Below are positions 22,021 to 34,189 of a stretch of DNA of 64,000 bases, in pieces; positions within the stretch are counted from its first letter, which is position 1, and every line of letters starts with the position of its first letter. A model generated the notes under the pieces. It was not told the origin of the DNA. It searched no databases and worked only from the letters and a program-made list of their open reading frames with translations. Position numbers and translations under genes: made by a program. Origin of the DNA: Cinnamomum chago (taxonomy: Eukaryota > Streptophyta > Magnoliopsida > Laurales > Lauraceae); the NCBI GenBank assembly GCA_038049695.1, contig CP142452.1, positions 53,526,501-53,590,500 of the forward strand, written 5' to 3'.

Positions 22021-25000
22021 ATGTCTGATCGTGATTTGCTTGTCATATTCCATTCCATTGAACACTTAGTATGGGATAATGGAAGTCCAGTTTATAATGG
22101 AGGCAGCCCCAAGATCGCATTCCTGAAAAGGTCCCTAACGTATTGAGAATTGGTCCAAAAAATATGTGACATCTCAATTAAGAACATACTTGGACACATC
22201 CCAAATATCCAAAACCTTCATCAAAATGGTAAAGTATGCACTCTGGCTTCTATAAAAAAACAATGACGATGTAGAGGTGATGTTAAGAGCATATGCGGGG
22301 GATGGCAGTGCAATTTACTTATTCATCCAGCCAAGCTCGGACCATGGAACCGATCATCAATGGAATGAACAAAGGTATGGTATGATGAAACTTGTTGTTT
22401 TCAACAATAACATTTGATACTGAGCAGCCTGAGTTTTTTCTCCATGCAGGTTGAGATACAGCAAAGCTGTTCAGCAGAGTAGTCCGCCATCAGTTCTTGG
22501 AAAAAGGTCATTGCTAAGTAGGGAAATAGCTATTCTAGCCTAAAATGCTCGTTATTTATGGGCTAAGTCGTCCACTTCTTTCTTTTGTCGTGTAGGGATG
22601 CAGCCGGATAGGCTCTTTATAGTCAAGAATGTGATAGGAGCATGTGATAGGAGCATTCATTTGGTCGAAGATGCGAATGGGGATAACACACTTCCCTCTC
22701 CTAAGTATGTCATTTCATACTTTATACTGCTTATTGATACATGATTTTCTAAGTTTCCATATTTTTTGCTGTCACTTGTTGATATGGAAAAATTCCTCAT
22801 TATATTTAATTTTGATCCAAATGCAATGTTTGTGACGATGAAACTCATTATTCATGCAGGGTTAACCGAACGAAGAAAGTTTCATGCTTGGAATCAAATA
22901 CTAGCTCGATCGTAAAAGATTCTATTATGCAGCAGTCGTATCTGTCTGTGGACCTCGGAGCCGATTTTGAATTGCCCTTTACACAAGGATGCTACACATG
23001 CAGAGGGGAAGAAAATTCATCTGCAGATATTGATGCTGGTTTGGATATCGACAGTGACAAACAACATAATCTACAAGTGTATGAAGTAAATCGATTGTAG
23101 TGGAGGGATCTCCAGTTGCAGATCATCAGCTTGGTGTTAGGATTGACCAGGACAATCATGTAGCTGTGCAAATGGACACAAATAGTTGCAGGGAAAGAGG
23201 CTACACTGTAGGAATCGAGGAAAGTCCCCATGCAGAAAGGATTGGGGAGTTGGGGATTGACGTTGACACTCTTGAATTTCTGCGCGTGGCCACAGAAATT
23301 TGCAGAGAATGTCATGCAGCCTACGGCCAAGGGTTCTCCATTCAGAATGAAGAGACACTGGAAAACATACAGACTCGAGCCCCAGATGTCACTTTCCGAG
23401 GCACAACATCAAACGTCTAAGAAGCTGATAGAGTTCTGTCAAACCGAAGTGTAGGCGACACTGTTCAGTCAGAACCAGAACTGCCCAATGTGGGTAAAAT
23501 TGCAGACACCATGCAAGCGGCTGAAGATTTGATGTCCACGCCACCTCATGAAGATACGCCACACGCAATGTGGAAGGGCATGGTGTTTAGTAGCCGTGAT
23601 GCATTCAAAAGCACATTGGCCAAGTTTGCAATGTATACAAACTTCTGCTTGAAACCATTAAGGACCAATAAATTTGAAGCGATGGTAAGGTGTGGCCATC
23701 CTACATGTCCTTGGCTCATCCATGCGTCTATTGTGGAAGCTGGGCCCCAGTTTCAAGTTAGGACCTACAACCCTAATCATAATTGTTCAGGATCAATGAA
23801 CAGAGTAAAATATCCTCAGGCCACTTCAGGTTTGATTGCGGATTGGATCAAAGAAAGACTTGAAGTCCATCAAGACTACAGGCCAAAGGAAATCGTGTCG
23901 GACTTTCTTAGGGAATTTGGCGTACATATATCCTACAGGAAGGCACACCTTGCGAAGGAAATTGCTATGAAACACATTTGCGGTTCATTCGAGGATTCAT
24001 ACAAGATCCTCTCTGATTACCGTTTGGAGCTGAAACGCACAAACCCGGGCACAGTGGACAATTTGTGGACAGAAGATGATCACTCCTTCCAAAGATACTA
24101 TGTTTGTTTTCGTGCATGTGCTCGATCTTTCAAATCATCAATTAGGCCACTAATCGCCCTAGACGGGACACACCTTCGGGGTAAATACCCGGGAGCATTA
24201 CTCATTGCGGTCTGTCAGGACGGTGACCATGGGCTTTTTCCGATAGCTTTTGCTATTGTGGAGTCCGAGTGTTACGCGACTTGGTCATGGTTTCTAGCAT
24301 GTCTGGATGAAACACTGGAACATGTTCGCAATCTTACTGTAGTGTCCGATCGAATGAAGGGACTAACCTCCGCAGTGATAGATGTACTTCCAATTGCAAA
24401 ACATTGTTACTGTTGCCGTCACATTTCACAAAATATCCAAGCGAAATTCAAAAACGATGGAATCGTAATGAAGTTTTGGTGCGCCGCACGTTCAACTCAT
24501 GTATGTGAGTATGACAACTATATGGCAGAAATCAGATCAATTGATGTAGGGGCCCATGATTACATTAACGCGATCGGCCGCCAGCATTGGGCAAACGCAT
24601 TCATCGAGGGACAACGTTACGACATGCTAACCACGAATATTGCAGAAAGCACAAATAGTTGAAGGATATTAGGGAGCTACCCATCACACAACAGATAGAG
24701 TCGATACGGGCTAAGCTGATGGATTTTTATCAGAACTAGTGTGAAAAGTCGCTGAACATGAAGACAAGATTCACTCCATATGTAGACAAGATCATTACCT
24801 GCAAGGCGGAAGCCTCAAGGAGACTCTAGTGTTGGTAAGCGGGGGAATATGAGTTTCAAGTGTTGTTGCCGAAGTATACGGATGTTGTGCATCTCGATAA
24901 AAGGTCATGCACTTGCTGCAAATGGGACCTCCTTGGCATTCCTTGTTCGCACGGCCTCTGTGCTATTAATCTCAAGCGATACGATCTGTATGACTTCTGT

Positions 25001-25250
25001 GCGTATTGGTTTTCTAGTGACTGTTATCGCGCAACTTATAATGACGTCATCAATGCCACGCACGATGGAAAGCAGTGGGATTCTAGAAGTGACGAAATTG
25101 TGTTACCACCGATAGCTCGCAGACAGCCTGGAAGGCCGAAAAAATGTCGGATACGAACAGAGGACATGATGAGGAAACAGGTTACATGCTCACATTGTAA
25201 GAAGCGTGGTCATAATAGACAAACATATAGAGAGCCACCTCCAAGGGTAT
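22021..25250 (+). pseudogene. MuDR-type MULE transposase
   Basis: The start region reads MSDRDLLVIFHSIEHLVWDN..., then GGSPKIAFLKRSLTY and, after a frame change near 22255, NDDVEVMLRAYAGDG (the PB1-like N-terminus of plant MULEs). A linker follows in exons near 22597-22706 and from 22860. The main frame 23490-24662 holds the MuDR DNA-binding region (VFSSRDAFKSTLAKFAMYTN), the MULE DDE core (LIALDGTHLRGKYPG, VVSDRMKGL, CCRHISQNI) and TNIAEST. After frame changes come the SWIM zinc finger (CTCCKWDLLGIPCSHGLCAI), QPGRPKK and a CCHC knuckle (CSHCKKRGHNRQT). All domains are in order and full length, but stops near 22146, 23097 and 23418 and a frameshift at about 24660 show it is dead. It would have catalysed cut-and-paste transposition. 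Confidence 0.85.
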
Positions 25251-25255
25251 GAATC

Positions 25256-26480
25256 TTACTTCTCTCAATTTTTTGATATGATATATCTACAATGTGTATA
25301 CATGTATTTACAAGTAGTCTGGGTTGGTGTAAACGATTGTATATATTGATGTATAGCTCCAAACCAGTAGCCTAATTTGTATATGTTAATCTATAAATTT
25401 TGAATGTATACTGGCCCCGTCCATATGGGTCGTTTGTTATATATGTCAATTAATGAATACCATCGTCTCTGCCCGTTTTATTTCAAGTCTGTTCATTTCA
25501 TCCACTTATTTGAATATTATTATCTTCCTTTTTTTTTGTTTTTTTGGTTCTTGGTCATCCTCTGATGTTTGTTACTGCAGATATATGATTTTTTTTAGAG
25601 TACATGTATGGGTTCTTATGATCAAAACTGCTATCGGTTTTGAGACACGTCTACAAACCGGTGCTTAATTGTTGATGTCCATCATGATATGTTCTGCACC
25701 TTTGTCCCATGTAAGTCAAGGTCGATCCTTTGCTTTAAGTGTAAGGAGTCATCCCAACCAGCAATCCCTGCTTGAAACTCGATAAGCGGAGTCCATCACA
25801 ATGAGAGTGAAGATAATATAGCAAAAATGGGGCAATTGAGAGATGTTCCAAGCTGTCTTCACACTGCCAGCAACAAACGATTAATCTGCCCCTGGAACTA
25901 TTTCAAGTAGGAAGATTCATAATCTAACTGGTAATATGAAAGTAACATATGTCGATTTTATCTTATTATCATATTATTCGTGAAAACCTTTTTTTTTTGT
26001 CTCTTGTCAGTTGATTGACGTGTCGTACGGGCTGTAACTTTTATTAAAACATGGTCTAGTTGCATGGATTACAAATATCTAATGACGATCGGACAAATGC
26101 CATAGGAAGATTGTGCTGTGAATACAGTGGACTTGGACGGAAACTAAAGCCCATGAAATGTTACTTTGATTCTACCTTGCCATCCTCTTAACCCAAAATT
26201 GACCAAATTGATACCTTTCAAGATTGTCATTCCGGTCATCTCAATCCATACTAGCCATTTCAGTGGATTGATCAATCTTCTGTACCAATGAATCCAGATT
26301 TGCCAGTGTTTTGAGAGGGTTGATGTGAGGGAAGGCCCATTTTGTGACGGATGAATCAATCAGAACTTTCTCATATTCATAAAGATTGTATGCAGATAGG
26401 TATCCTTTTTTCTATTTAAACATTTTTTATTTTTTGAAAGCACGAGGCAGCTTTAGACCGACGAGTCATCATAATTTATA
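25256..26480. other. Non-coding, 3' flank of the MULE gene
   Basis: AT-rich, with no recognised gene or element boundary. It probably belongs to the MULE interior if the antisense ORF at 26.9-28.1 kb is part of the same element. Confidence 0.35.
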
Positions 26481-26705
26481 TTCATATTAAAACGGTCGCC
26501 CAAAGAGAAAACTTTCAAAAGATTTACTAATAAACAACTATGTAAAACATTAACTTTCATATTAAAACTGTCGCCCAAAGAGAAAACTTTCAAAAGATTT
26601 ACTAATAAACAACTATGTAAAACATTAACTTTCATATTAAAACGGTCGCCCAAAGAGAAAACTTTCAAAAGATTTACTAATAAACAACTATGTAAAACAT
26701 TAACT
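26481..26705. repeat. 75-bp tandem repeat, three copies
   Basis: Units 26481-26555, 26556-26630 and 26631-26705 are nearly identical; each begins TTCATATTAAAAC(G/T)GTCGCC and ends AAAACATTAAC. Only a base or two differs, so the amplification is recent. The open minus-strand frame through it is an artefact of a period divisible by three. Confidence 0.9.
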
Positions 26706-26916
26706 TGAGGTAGTTCCGCTAAAGCATGAAGCATTACACAAGTTCAAAGGACAAAATAAGAACAATTAAACTGGCACATGACTCCAGTGAGATTGCATAC
26801 CTATTCAAGTGCATGAAAAGGAAGTCATTAAAGTCAGTTGATGACGGTAAACTAAAAGTCCATTGTGAGGCTTTTGGTGGCACTTGAACAAAACATCAAC
26901 AACAGAAATTGGTCAA

Positions 26917-28056
26917 TCAGTTGCGGTGCAAACGATCGAGCAGTTCGGCAAAACTCTGACGCATCTCGGCGAATGCTTCATTCACTTGCATTTCCAAACG
27001 ACCAAGACGCTGGTTCAACGCATGAATCGTCCCCTCATCTACTTGTTCATCTTTCGATAGTCCTACATCCGAATCTCCAGCTACGGACTGGCCTATCCCT
27101 GGATGATCTACTCCATATGGTCTAGCTATATCTCCCTCATCATCGCCATCCAACTCAACAGTCAGGATGTGTGACCTGGACTTTTCAAGGGTGAATCGAT
27201 CAATCTTCTGCTTTGGAATTATAATGTCTTCATTGGATTCGGCCAGCTGACCCATGTCCTGAAGTATCTTTGATATGATCCCGGGGAAGGGAAGAGCAGT
27301 ATTATGAGGTGCAGCCTGGACCTTTGTCATTCCACGAAACACCGCGAGAGGAATGTCGACTTTCATTTGAGTCTCGATGCAAGATAGGAGATGCCCATCT
27401 TCCTTTGTGACTTTTTTGCTGACTTTGGGGCTGACATTGTGACGGATGAAGATATTCAGCAAGCGATAAGAGTCGCTAAGCTTGTTGTGTGATATGTCAC
27501 CGCCAATACAGGCGACAGGCCTGCCGGTAATTTTTTTTGCTACCGTATTGTAATTAATCCGACAGTTGCCCTCAATCGGGAAGTGTGCGCCTTCGACGCG
27601 ATCAATATCTAGCACTTGACTTAGGAGATCAGGTGTTATCTCGAGCTCCTGTCCTCGAACAAATGTCTTGAACGAGGTGTTTGACAGTTCGTGCATGTTA
27701 GAGTAGAACTCTCTGACCCAATTGACCACTATCTGGTAGCCAATATCATATAGTGTTCATTCTCTCTCCCGCATTCACACAGCAAAATCGAGGTCGATTA
27801 GCTCACTGTACATGACAATTCTTTCGAGCACAATTGAACGATGCTGGAACTTGTTCATGTAGGCAATTTGTCCATCCTCACTTAGAAACCGAGACTGATT
27901 GTAGGAAGGCCGTTGGCAAGTTCTTTTCTTTTTTAGAGCCATATGAAGTAGCAGAACCTGCAAGAAGCCCAGGTTTAGAACTGGCACAACAAGATTATTA
28001 CGACAAATAGAATCCAACAATAGGCAGAGAGCCATTGTAAGTGTCGGACTGCACAC
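26917..28056 (-). pseudogene. Plant 'putative transposon protein' type ORF
   Basis: A 270-residue minus-strand frame (from 27729) reads VVNWVREFYSNMHELSNTSF, KTFVRGQELEITPDLLSQVL and so on, ending in a coiled-coil-like LNQRLGRLEMQVNEAFAEM. Upstream in the same sense is RFLSEDGQIAYMNKFQHRSI. This order (SRF(I/L)SE...., VREFY.N...., VRG....I..LL.L) is that of the plant family called putative transposon protein (Pfam Transposase_32); the assignment is by motif only. About two breaks separate the two parts. It lies tail-to-tail with the MULE transposase and could be its second gene or an unrelated fossil. Confidence 0.5.
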
Positions 28057-28228
28057 GATAAAATATGTTGGGCTTCTATGGCTGAAGGGAACTACACAGC
28101 TGAACTAGTCAGCAGCTTTTTTTCAGGAGTGCAATATGGAAAGGCAATGTCTTCGGGACTCTTTGGCACGTAATTGACAATACAAAAACAGTGCTCATGA
28201 AAATGTGGCACTAACATGACCCATAACC

Positions 28229-28234
28229 ATCCGG

Positions 28235-28271
<37 letters not shown>
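28229..28271. repeat. (TA)n microsatellite
   Basis: About 20 uninterrupted TA units directly left of a MITE. Confidence 0.9.
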
Positions 28272-28274
<3 letters not shown>

Positions 28275-28286
28275 TAATGCTCCTTA

Positions 28287-28609
28287 ACCAGCTTTCCTTA
28301 CCATCTTAAGGTACAAGCCACCTAGTGGTTCCACCTACTGGTCCATCCCTATTTACAAGGGTCCCATCAGGTTTTGATAGATCCAAATGGAGTGAAAAGT
28401 TAGATTAAGGGTCAATTTTATTTTTTTATATAAAGCCATTAAACTTATGGGCCACAGATGAATGGATTAGAGGTATTAGATTGACTTCAAACTTGAAATA
28501 TAGGTTGGCCCCACTTGGATCTTTCAATCCCCCCTCCCTGCCTGATTTGTGGGGTCCCAAGTGGGTCCCACTAGGTGGCTTGTACCGTAAGACGGTAAAA
28601 GAAGCTTGT
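28287..28609. mobile_element. MITE with ~42-bp terminal inverted repeats
   Basis: The left end contains GGTACAAGCCACCTAGTGG and the right end its complement, CCACTAGGTGGCTTGTACC. The similarity extends outward to AGCTTnCnTTACC. The interior is non-coding. The central block (ATAAAGCCATTAAACTTATG, GGGCCACAGATGAATGGATT) is also found in the MITE at 49976-50322. The target duplication is unclear. Confidence 0.7.
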
Positions 28610-28612
28610 GTG

Positions 28613-29510
28613 TATATTGGAATGTGCTTTGCCTTTGGTTAACCACAGTCCTCCAAACTACAAATCCAAATTTTAGAAAATACATCAAAACAGGTGTCAA
28701 ATCTCCATCCATGCCAAGTCTCCTCTATGTCCTTTTTCCTCTCTGTCCACTATCCTCTCTCTAAACTAACTGACCATCACAACTTCCTCCAAAAAAAAAA
28801 CCCTACGTCCCACTTTGTAACTGCTTTCCTATCTACTACTCCAAATACAGAGAATATTAAAAAAAAATCGAGTGACAACAGAGGAGGAGAAGAAGAGAGA
28901 TAGAAGGGAGAAGAAAACATAAGGAGATCCCATCATTTCCAATCAGCGATTTTCTTTTGATGTCATGTTAGTATCTCTCTCTCAACTTCATTTTTCTTTC
29001 ATTTATCCCTATTGTGTTTCATGATCTGCTACAAAGCTGTAGCTTAGATGAATTTCTTCTATCATTTGATGATTAGGGTCACCTTCACAAATGCATAGTA
29101 ATCCATATCAAGAGGTCTCTAACATAGATTGTGTTTCCGAATCTCTAGCATTAGGTCCCTGTATAGCACGGGGTATCATAAGTATAATGACTCGATAAAA
29201 ATAAATAAATAAATAAAGAATCATCACTGAAAATGAACAAATATATATATATATAATGGCCATATCCAAAAATCAAAAGAAATAAAATAAAAGGAGAAAA
29301 ACTCAACTTAGGTCACACAATAAAAAATATATATATTACGCAATATTGACAAAATAAACCTTAATGGCAATACATGTAGCTGAAACACACTCTGACAAAA
29401 AGGACAATGATATAAAATAACTAAAAAATGTTTGAAAATTTTAAAAAAGGACTCACAAGTTTACTAATTAATAAATTTAATAAAAATAATTCGTATTAGT
29501 CTGTACATTA
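28613..29510. other. Non-coding AT-rich stretch
   Basis: No gene was recognised. Contains short A/T microsatellites and a CT-rich segment. Confidence 0.4.
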
Positions 29511-29544
29511 GGTGGTCTTATGGTCCGTGCATAGCACGGGGTTT

Positions 29545-29862
29545 TGCACGTGTGTGTGATGCTCTTATGAGAGCATCTCTCACCTTACTATGAGATATAA
29601 GGTGGGGGTCCTCACATTTAAGTTGTTGGCATTGGATATGGATGTGAGGGCCCCCACCTTATCTCTTATAGTGTGCAGATCTCTCATCTTACTATGAGAG
29701 ATAAGGTGGGGCCTGGGCCCTCTCCCTATAAATATATGAGGAGATGCTCCTATGGGAGATGCTCTCACCTTACTATGAGAGAGGGTCCCAACCTTATCTC
29801 TCATAGTAAGGTGAGAGATATCTCTCATAGAAATATCTCCCATATATATATATATATATATA
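29545..29862. repeat. Nested palindromic repeats (MITE-like cluster)
   Basis: The words CTCTCACCTTACTATGAGAG and AGATAAGGTGGGG, with their complements, recur at least six times in both orientations within 300 bp, with GAGATGCTC(C/T)..GGGAGATGCTC between. The segment could fold into several alternative hairpins. It ends in an (AT)n run. Multiple or rearranged copies of one small foldback MITE are the likely origin. Confidence 0.6.
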
Positions 29863-32216
29863 TCAGGAATAGTGCAATGATTACCATTCTTTTTATCTTA
29901 TAGTGGTTAAATTGACTTTTCTTGTAGTTGGTGATTTGTTTATAACGTACTGGAGATTCTAATAGTCAATCAAAACTTTGTCCAACTGTATTGTGTCAGC
30001 CACATGAATTCTTTTTAACCATTATAATTTATCATAAGCCAAATCCTCAAATAGATTATACTTCTTTTAATCTATCATTTCAATTTCATCTATGTGGAGA
30101 AGGTTCCCGTCACCTACATTATTGTTGGCTTGCCTTGGACGTATTCAAAGCATTTCAAACGAGAATGGCTACTTACCCGAGTGGTAAAGAACGGTAGTTC
30201 TCACCTGGCTGCCCAGGATTCGAACTCGGGGTATGCCACCTCTTTCCGCATGTGCTGGCACCCTTCTCACTTGTGCGGGCTTTCTTCACGTGTATGCAGG
30301 CTCTTTTTTCACTTGAGGAGGCTGTCTTTTCGTGTAAATGCAGGCTTTTTGTTAGATCCAGGCCCCTTGGCTGGAGTTAAAAAAAGTTCATTTCAAATGA
30401 GTCTCACTGAATTTATCACCCATCCAAACTTTTTCACAAGTACAACATGAGTCATTTTAAGCAAGCCAGATCTTCATAGATCTCCGCTGCACGATTCGCA
30501 TAGAAACGGTGCATCAAGACATCATACACGCAGGACTCAACTTTGGTTGTTCTCCTGTGCAAAAACGAGGGGCTTTCACCAATATTTTGACCATCATGGT
30601 TATGATGACTGACAAGCAACCTGTACCAAACTCAATTATGAGTAGCTGATCACGAAAGACATTAAAGGGTAGGCGTCACACACCCAGTTAGAGCAGGTTC
30701 AGGGTAAGCAGAAGGCACCACATGGATGGATACAAGGGTGATTCAAGTTCAATCCACTCCAATAATCCTGAGGCCAGTATATGGTTTTTTTTTTTTTTCA
30801 GATATTCCTATATTCCTGTTTCTTTATTAGAATTTTTGACAAGAATTTACCTTATTGGGAATTTTGGACATAGGTTTTTTTTTTTCTTTCTTCAGATATC
30901 TCCTATATTCTTGTTTCTTTATTAGAATTTTTGACAAGAAATTACCTTGCTGGGATTTTTGGATATGATATAACAGCTTGTCTCTTAGTATTTACAAATT
31001 TCATATTTCTTCACAGGCATTTCAAGATTTCAACCACCTTAACTGTCCCAAATTTCTCAATGCTCACGTACAAGGGAGCATTCAAGAATTCCAGTTACTT
31101 CCTGAATTTCAAAATCCTCCAGACAGGAATTCTAAGAATTTCAGCATACAAACATGAATGGCCTACACCAGAACTACACAACACAGAAGATTTCCTTCCT
31201 GTTGTTAGGCGGCAACTCTCTGGCCGAGGGTGGCTGATGGTTCCTGTTGGTGATGGGCCGCTTCCGTCACCAAATCGAGGAGCAGAAAAGGCCAGAAACT
31301 GTGATATTGAACTAGCTCAAAAATGATCTGAGCCCCACTCTGAACCCGGTGGCCCCATGGTCCCATGAAACATACACATCATATCTTGGGAAAGACATGC
31401 TTCCACACCACACCCGAGGAATGCTAGGCACCATCCCATTGCATTAGAAACACAAGCACAGAGGTATTATCAATTTCAATCTTACCATATTATCTCATGA
31501 TCTTTGAAATTCAAACCCAAACATTTAAACAGCACACTAGAAAACAAGGGTCCAAGACTATTCCTACACATTACATCAAAATGAACTACACTACAGGTAA
31601 ATTCACCAGAGCTGAATCATGTATTGCTCTTCTATCGCCCATCATCAATGAGGTCCTGAAACATGAAAAGAAAATGTTCAAAATGAGAATGTAAAGGGTG
31701 GAATAAAAAATGATATGAATAACATTTCATATATTGAAAATGAGATGCTTTGTTGGTTGATTTGCAGCAGCAAATAAATAGATAGCTCGCTAGGGTTCTG
31801 TCTCGATCTGTGTAGCTCAAGTAAAAATTTATTTATCCAAAGCCAGCATACTTCCATTTGGATAACCTGAGTTTCACAGTTCTTTCATTCTTGAGGCAAC
31901 CAACTATACAAGTAAACACAGTTGCCAAAACACTGCTAGATCAGTGATGTTGGGACCTCCCTGTCTCCGCCGTGCCCATTTGCCCAGGGGACTCACCAAC
32001 CCTTGCCACTTGCCCAATGTAGCAAATAGAAAAATGAAAAAAGAAAATGAAAAAGGTAAAGGCAAACATAGTTATAGATTACCTAAGTGCAGGGTAATCG
32101 AATCCAACTTCCAAGATCCATATGAAACCATAAGAGAGAACACAGCATAGGAGCATCACTATCCAAGGAAGATGGGTCCTCTCAAACCAATGGTTTATGA
32201 AGTATTGGAACAAAAT
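29863..32216. other. Non-coding region downstream of the ERF gene
   Basis: No gene was recognised. It holds an imperfect ~95-bp tandem duplication (about 30800-30960, with TTCTTTATTAGAATTTTTGA in each half). At 30160-30240 there is a tRNA-like segment (ACCCGAGTGGTAAAG ... GATTCGAACTC) that might be a SINE remnant. Short ORFs at 30.9-31.3 kb have no recognisable domain. Confidence 0.4.
30160..30240 (+). repeat. tRNA-like segment, possible SINE head
   Basis: TACTTACCCGAGTGGTAAAG resembles a box A and GGATTCGAACTCGGGG resembles a box B, about 50 bp apart as in tRNA-derived SINEs. The box B carries an extra base and no clear 3' tail was found. Confidence 0.3.
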
Positions 32217-33180
32217 TAGGGTTGTAAATGGGTCAGTTCTGGTGTGGGTCCATGGTGGACCCGAACCTGGAACCGTTATTGAGGACGACCTGGTTCGGAA
32301 CCAGGAAATTGGCTCCAGAACTGGAACCGTATGTGGGGAAGGTCTAGGTCCGGTTCTGGGTATAGTATGAAGAAATGCAACTACAAAGACACTAGGAACA
32401 TACTCATTTGTCAGCTTAACAGCAAATCAAGTTGAAAAGCAAAATATGCAGAACCCCAACTAAAATCTCTATTAAAACAGACTCTTCTGATTTTGGGAGC
32501 CTTGAATACAAAAATATCTTCTGGGTTTGACTAGAATCAGTAGAAAGAAGTTGAAAACCAACAAGAAACACCCTCTAGCTAAACCCATATGAAAAATGGA
32601 TCTTGAAACGCTTCTGCTGAAATTTCCGTTTAGAAAACCATCAAAACTAGTACTAAAAGGCCTCGAGACTACAAAACCCACTTCCCTCCTCTTTCTTGAA
32701 AACAGGGAAAAACAAACCACTTCTCTGAAGACCTGCTACTGTTTCTAGAGCTTAGTATCTATCCTAAAACGAGAAAAAAAAAAAAAACACTTCTACTAAA
32801 ACTTAAACCCTAGAAAATGAAACCAAAAGAGGGAGAGGAAAGAGTCTATTCAAACTAGATGGGGCGGCAGCAGTCTTCTCTAGACCCTAGGAGATGAAGC
32901 GGTAAGTTTGGTAATAAACTCAAGCGAATGGAGAATGGAGGATTTGAGGGCTTATCGAAAAGTATAAAGTATTTATATTATCTTATGGGTCGAGTCCCAG
33001 GTCCACGGGTTTGAACCAATGTGGATCCGGAATCAAACCCGTTTAGGTCCCGGGTCTTTAAAAAGGATCCAGAACTGAATCCATTTACTTATCGGGAGAC
33101 CTAAGTAAGGACCCACACCCGGTTTTTAACGGGTTGGAACCTCGGGGTAATCGGAGAATCGGGGACCCATTTACATCCCT
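32217..33180. mobile_element. Non-autonomous hAT element downstream of the ERF gene
   Basis: The left end is TAGGGTTGTAAATGGGTC and the right end is GACCCATTTACATCCCT(A), a typical plant hAT terminal repeat. The flanks AACAAAAT and AACAAAGT agree at 7 of 8 bases, as expected for an aged hAT target duplication. Subterminal CGGTTCTGG/GGGTCC motifs are frequent. No transposase. It ends about 145 bp from the ERF stop codon, so it could supply part of the 3' UTR or its polyadenylation region. Confidence 0.75.
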
Positions 33181-33323
33181 AACAAAGTGCACCAACAAAC
33201 CAATAATTCATTTTCATGACAAATGTAGAACTACCCAAGTGTGGTGAAATTTACCTTTTCTTATTTGTAGAACACTAGCACCTGAAAATAAAATTCCACA
33301 GGAAACAGTCGGTCATTGGGAGA

Positions 33324-34189
33324 TCACCAAAGGCCCCAGATATTGATTGAGCTCCCACCATCCTGACTCGCGTCACCACTAATCATATTCTCATATGATT
33401 GGTCTGAGCTCCCATCGAGATATGGTGGTATCTGAAGAAACTTCATGCATGATTCATAGGCTGCCAACTCTTCAGACGGTTTCGTTGCAACATTATCCTC
33501 AGCAGGTGCCACACTGTCAGACTCGCTTTTCAGTTTCTTCATCAGGCATGCATCTTCCATGAATAGAGATTCATCCACTTCCCAGGTAGGGGCAAGAACA
33601 GATGAGATCTCAGGGGTTTTGGAGTCATGCTCCCACCCGAAATCTGAATAGTTGAAGGAATTGCTCCCTTCTTCTGAGAGAAAACCAATCCCTCCACTAT
33701 CAGCAGGTGCAAAAGATTTGAATTTGTTTGGATTTGCAGTTAGGGGAAAGGAACCCATATAGCCAGATGGCTCGATGGATTTTTTCTCTTCCATAAACCT
33801 GAACGTATTGTAGAATGTATGATTTGGATAACTATTGAAGTTGGTCTGATTGAAATTTGGTTTGTCCAATGAGTTTGCTTTTGGAGCCTTATGAGCATTT
33901 GGCATCATGGAGTATTTTTGAGCATCTGGTGGTGACTCATCAGGGAAATTCACTTTGGCCTTCTTGCCGCGAATTCTCCGAGCTTCAGCATCATACGCTC
34001 TTGCAGCTTCTTCAGCAGTATTAAAGGTTCCAAGCCAGACCCTGACTCCTTTCCTTGGGTCTCTGATTTCGGCAGCCCATTTTCCCCATGGACGCTGACG
34101 GATTCCTCTATATTGATTCTTTCTCTTCCGCTTCACAGATCTTTCAGCAGGCCCATTAAACTTGACTGATTTTAAAGCAGTTGATCCTT
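33324..34189 (-). CDS. RAP2.12: ERF-VII exon 2 (AP2 domain)
   Basis: Holds the AP2/ERF domain and the transactivation tail, ending in NIWGLW and a stop. The nearest in-frame Met, at 34217, lies in the intron upstream of the acceptor and would give a protein without the N-degron, so it is not the normal start. Confidence 0.9.

Noticed and set aside
26453-26734. ORF of 93 codons with repeated peptide
   Set aside because: Produced by a 75-bp DNA repeat whose length is a multiple of three.
30160-30240. Functional tRNA gene
   Set aside because: The T-arm has an extra base and the acceptor stem cannot be closed; at most a SINE remnant.
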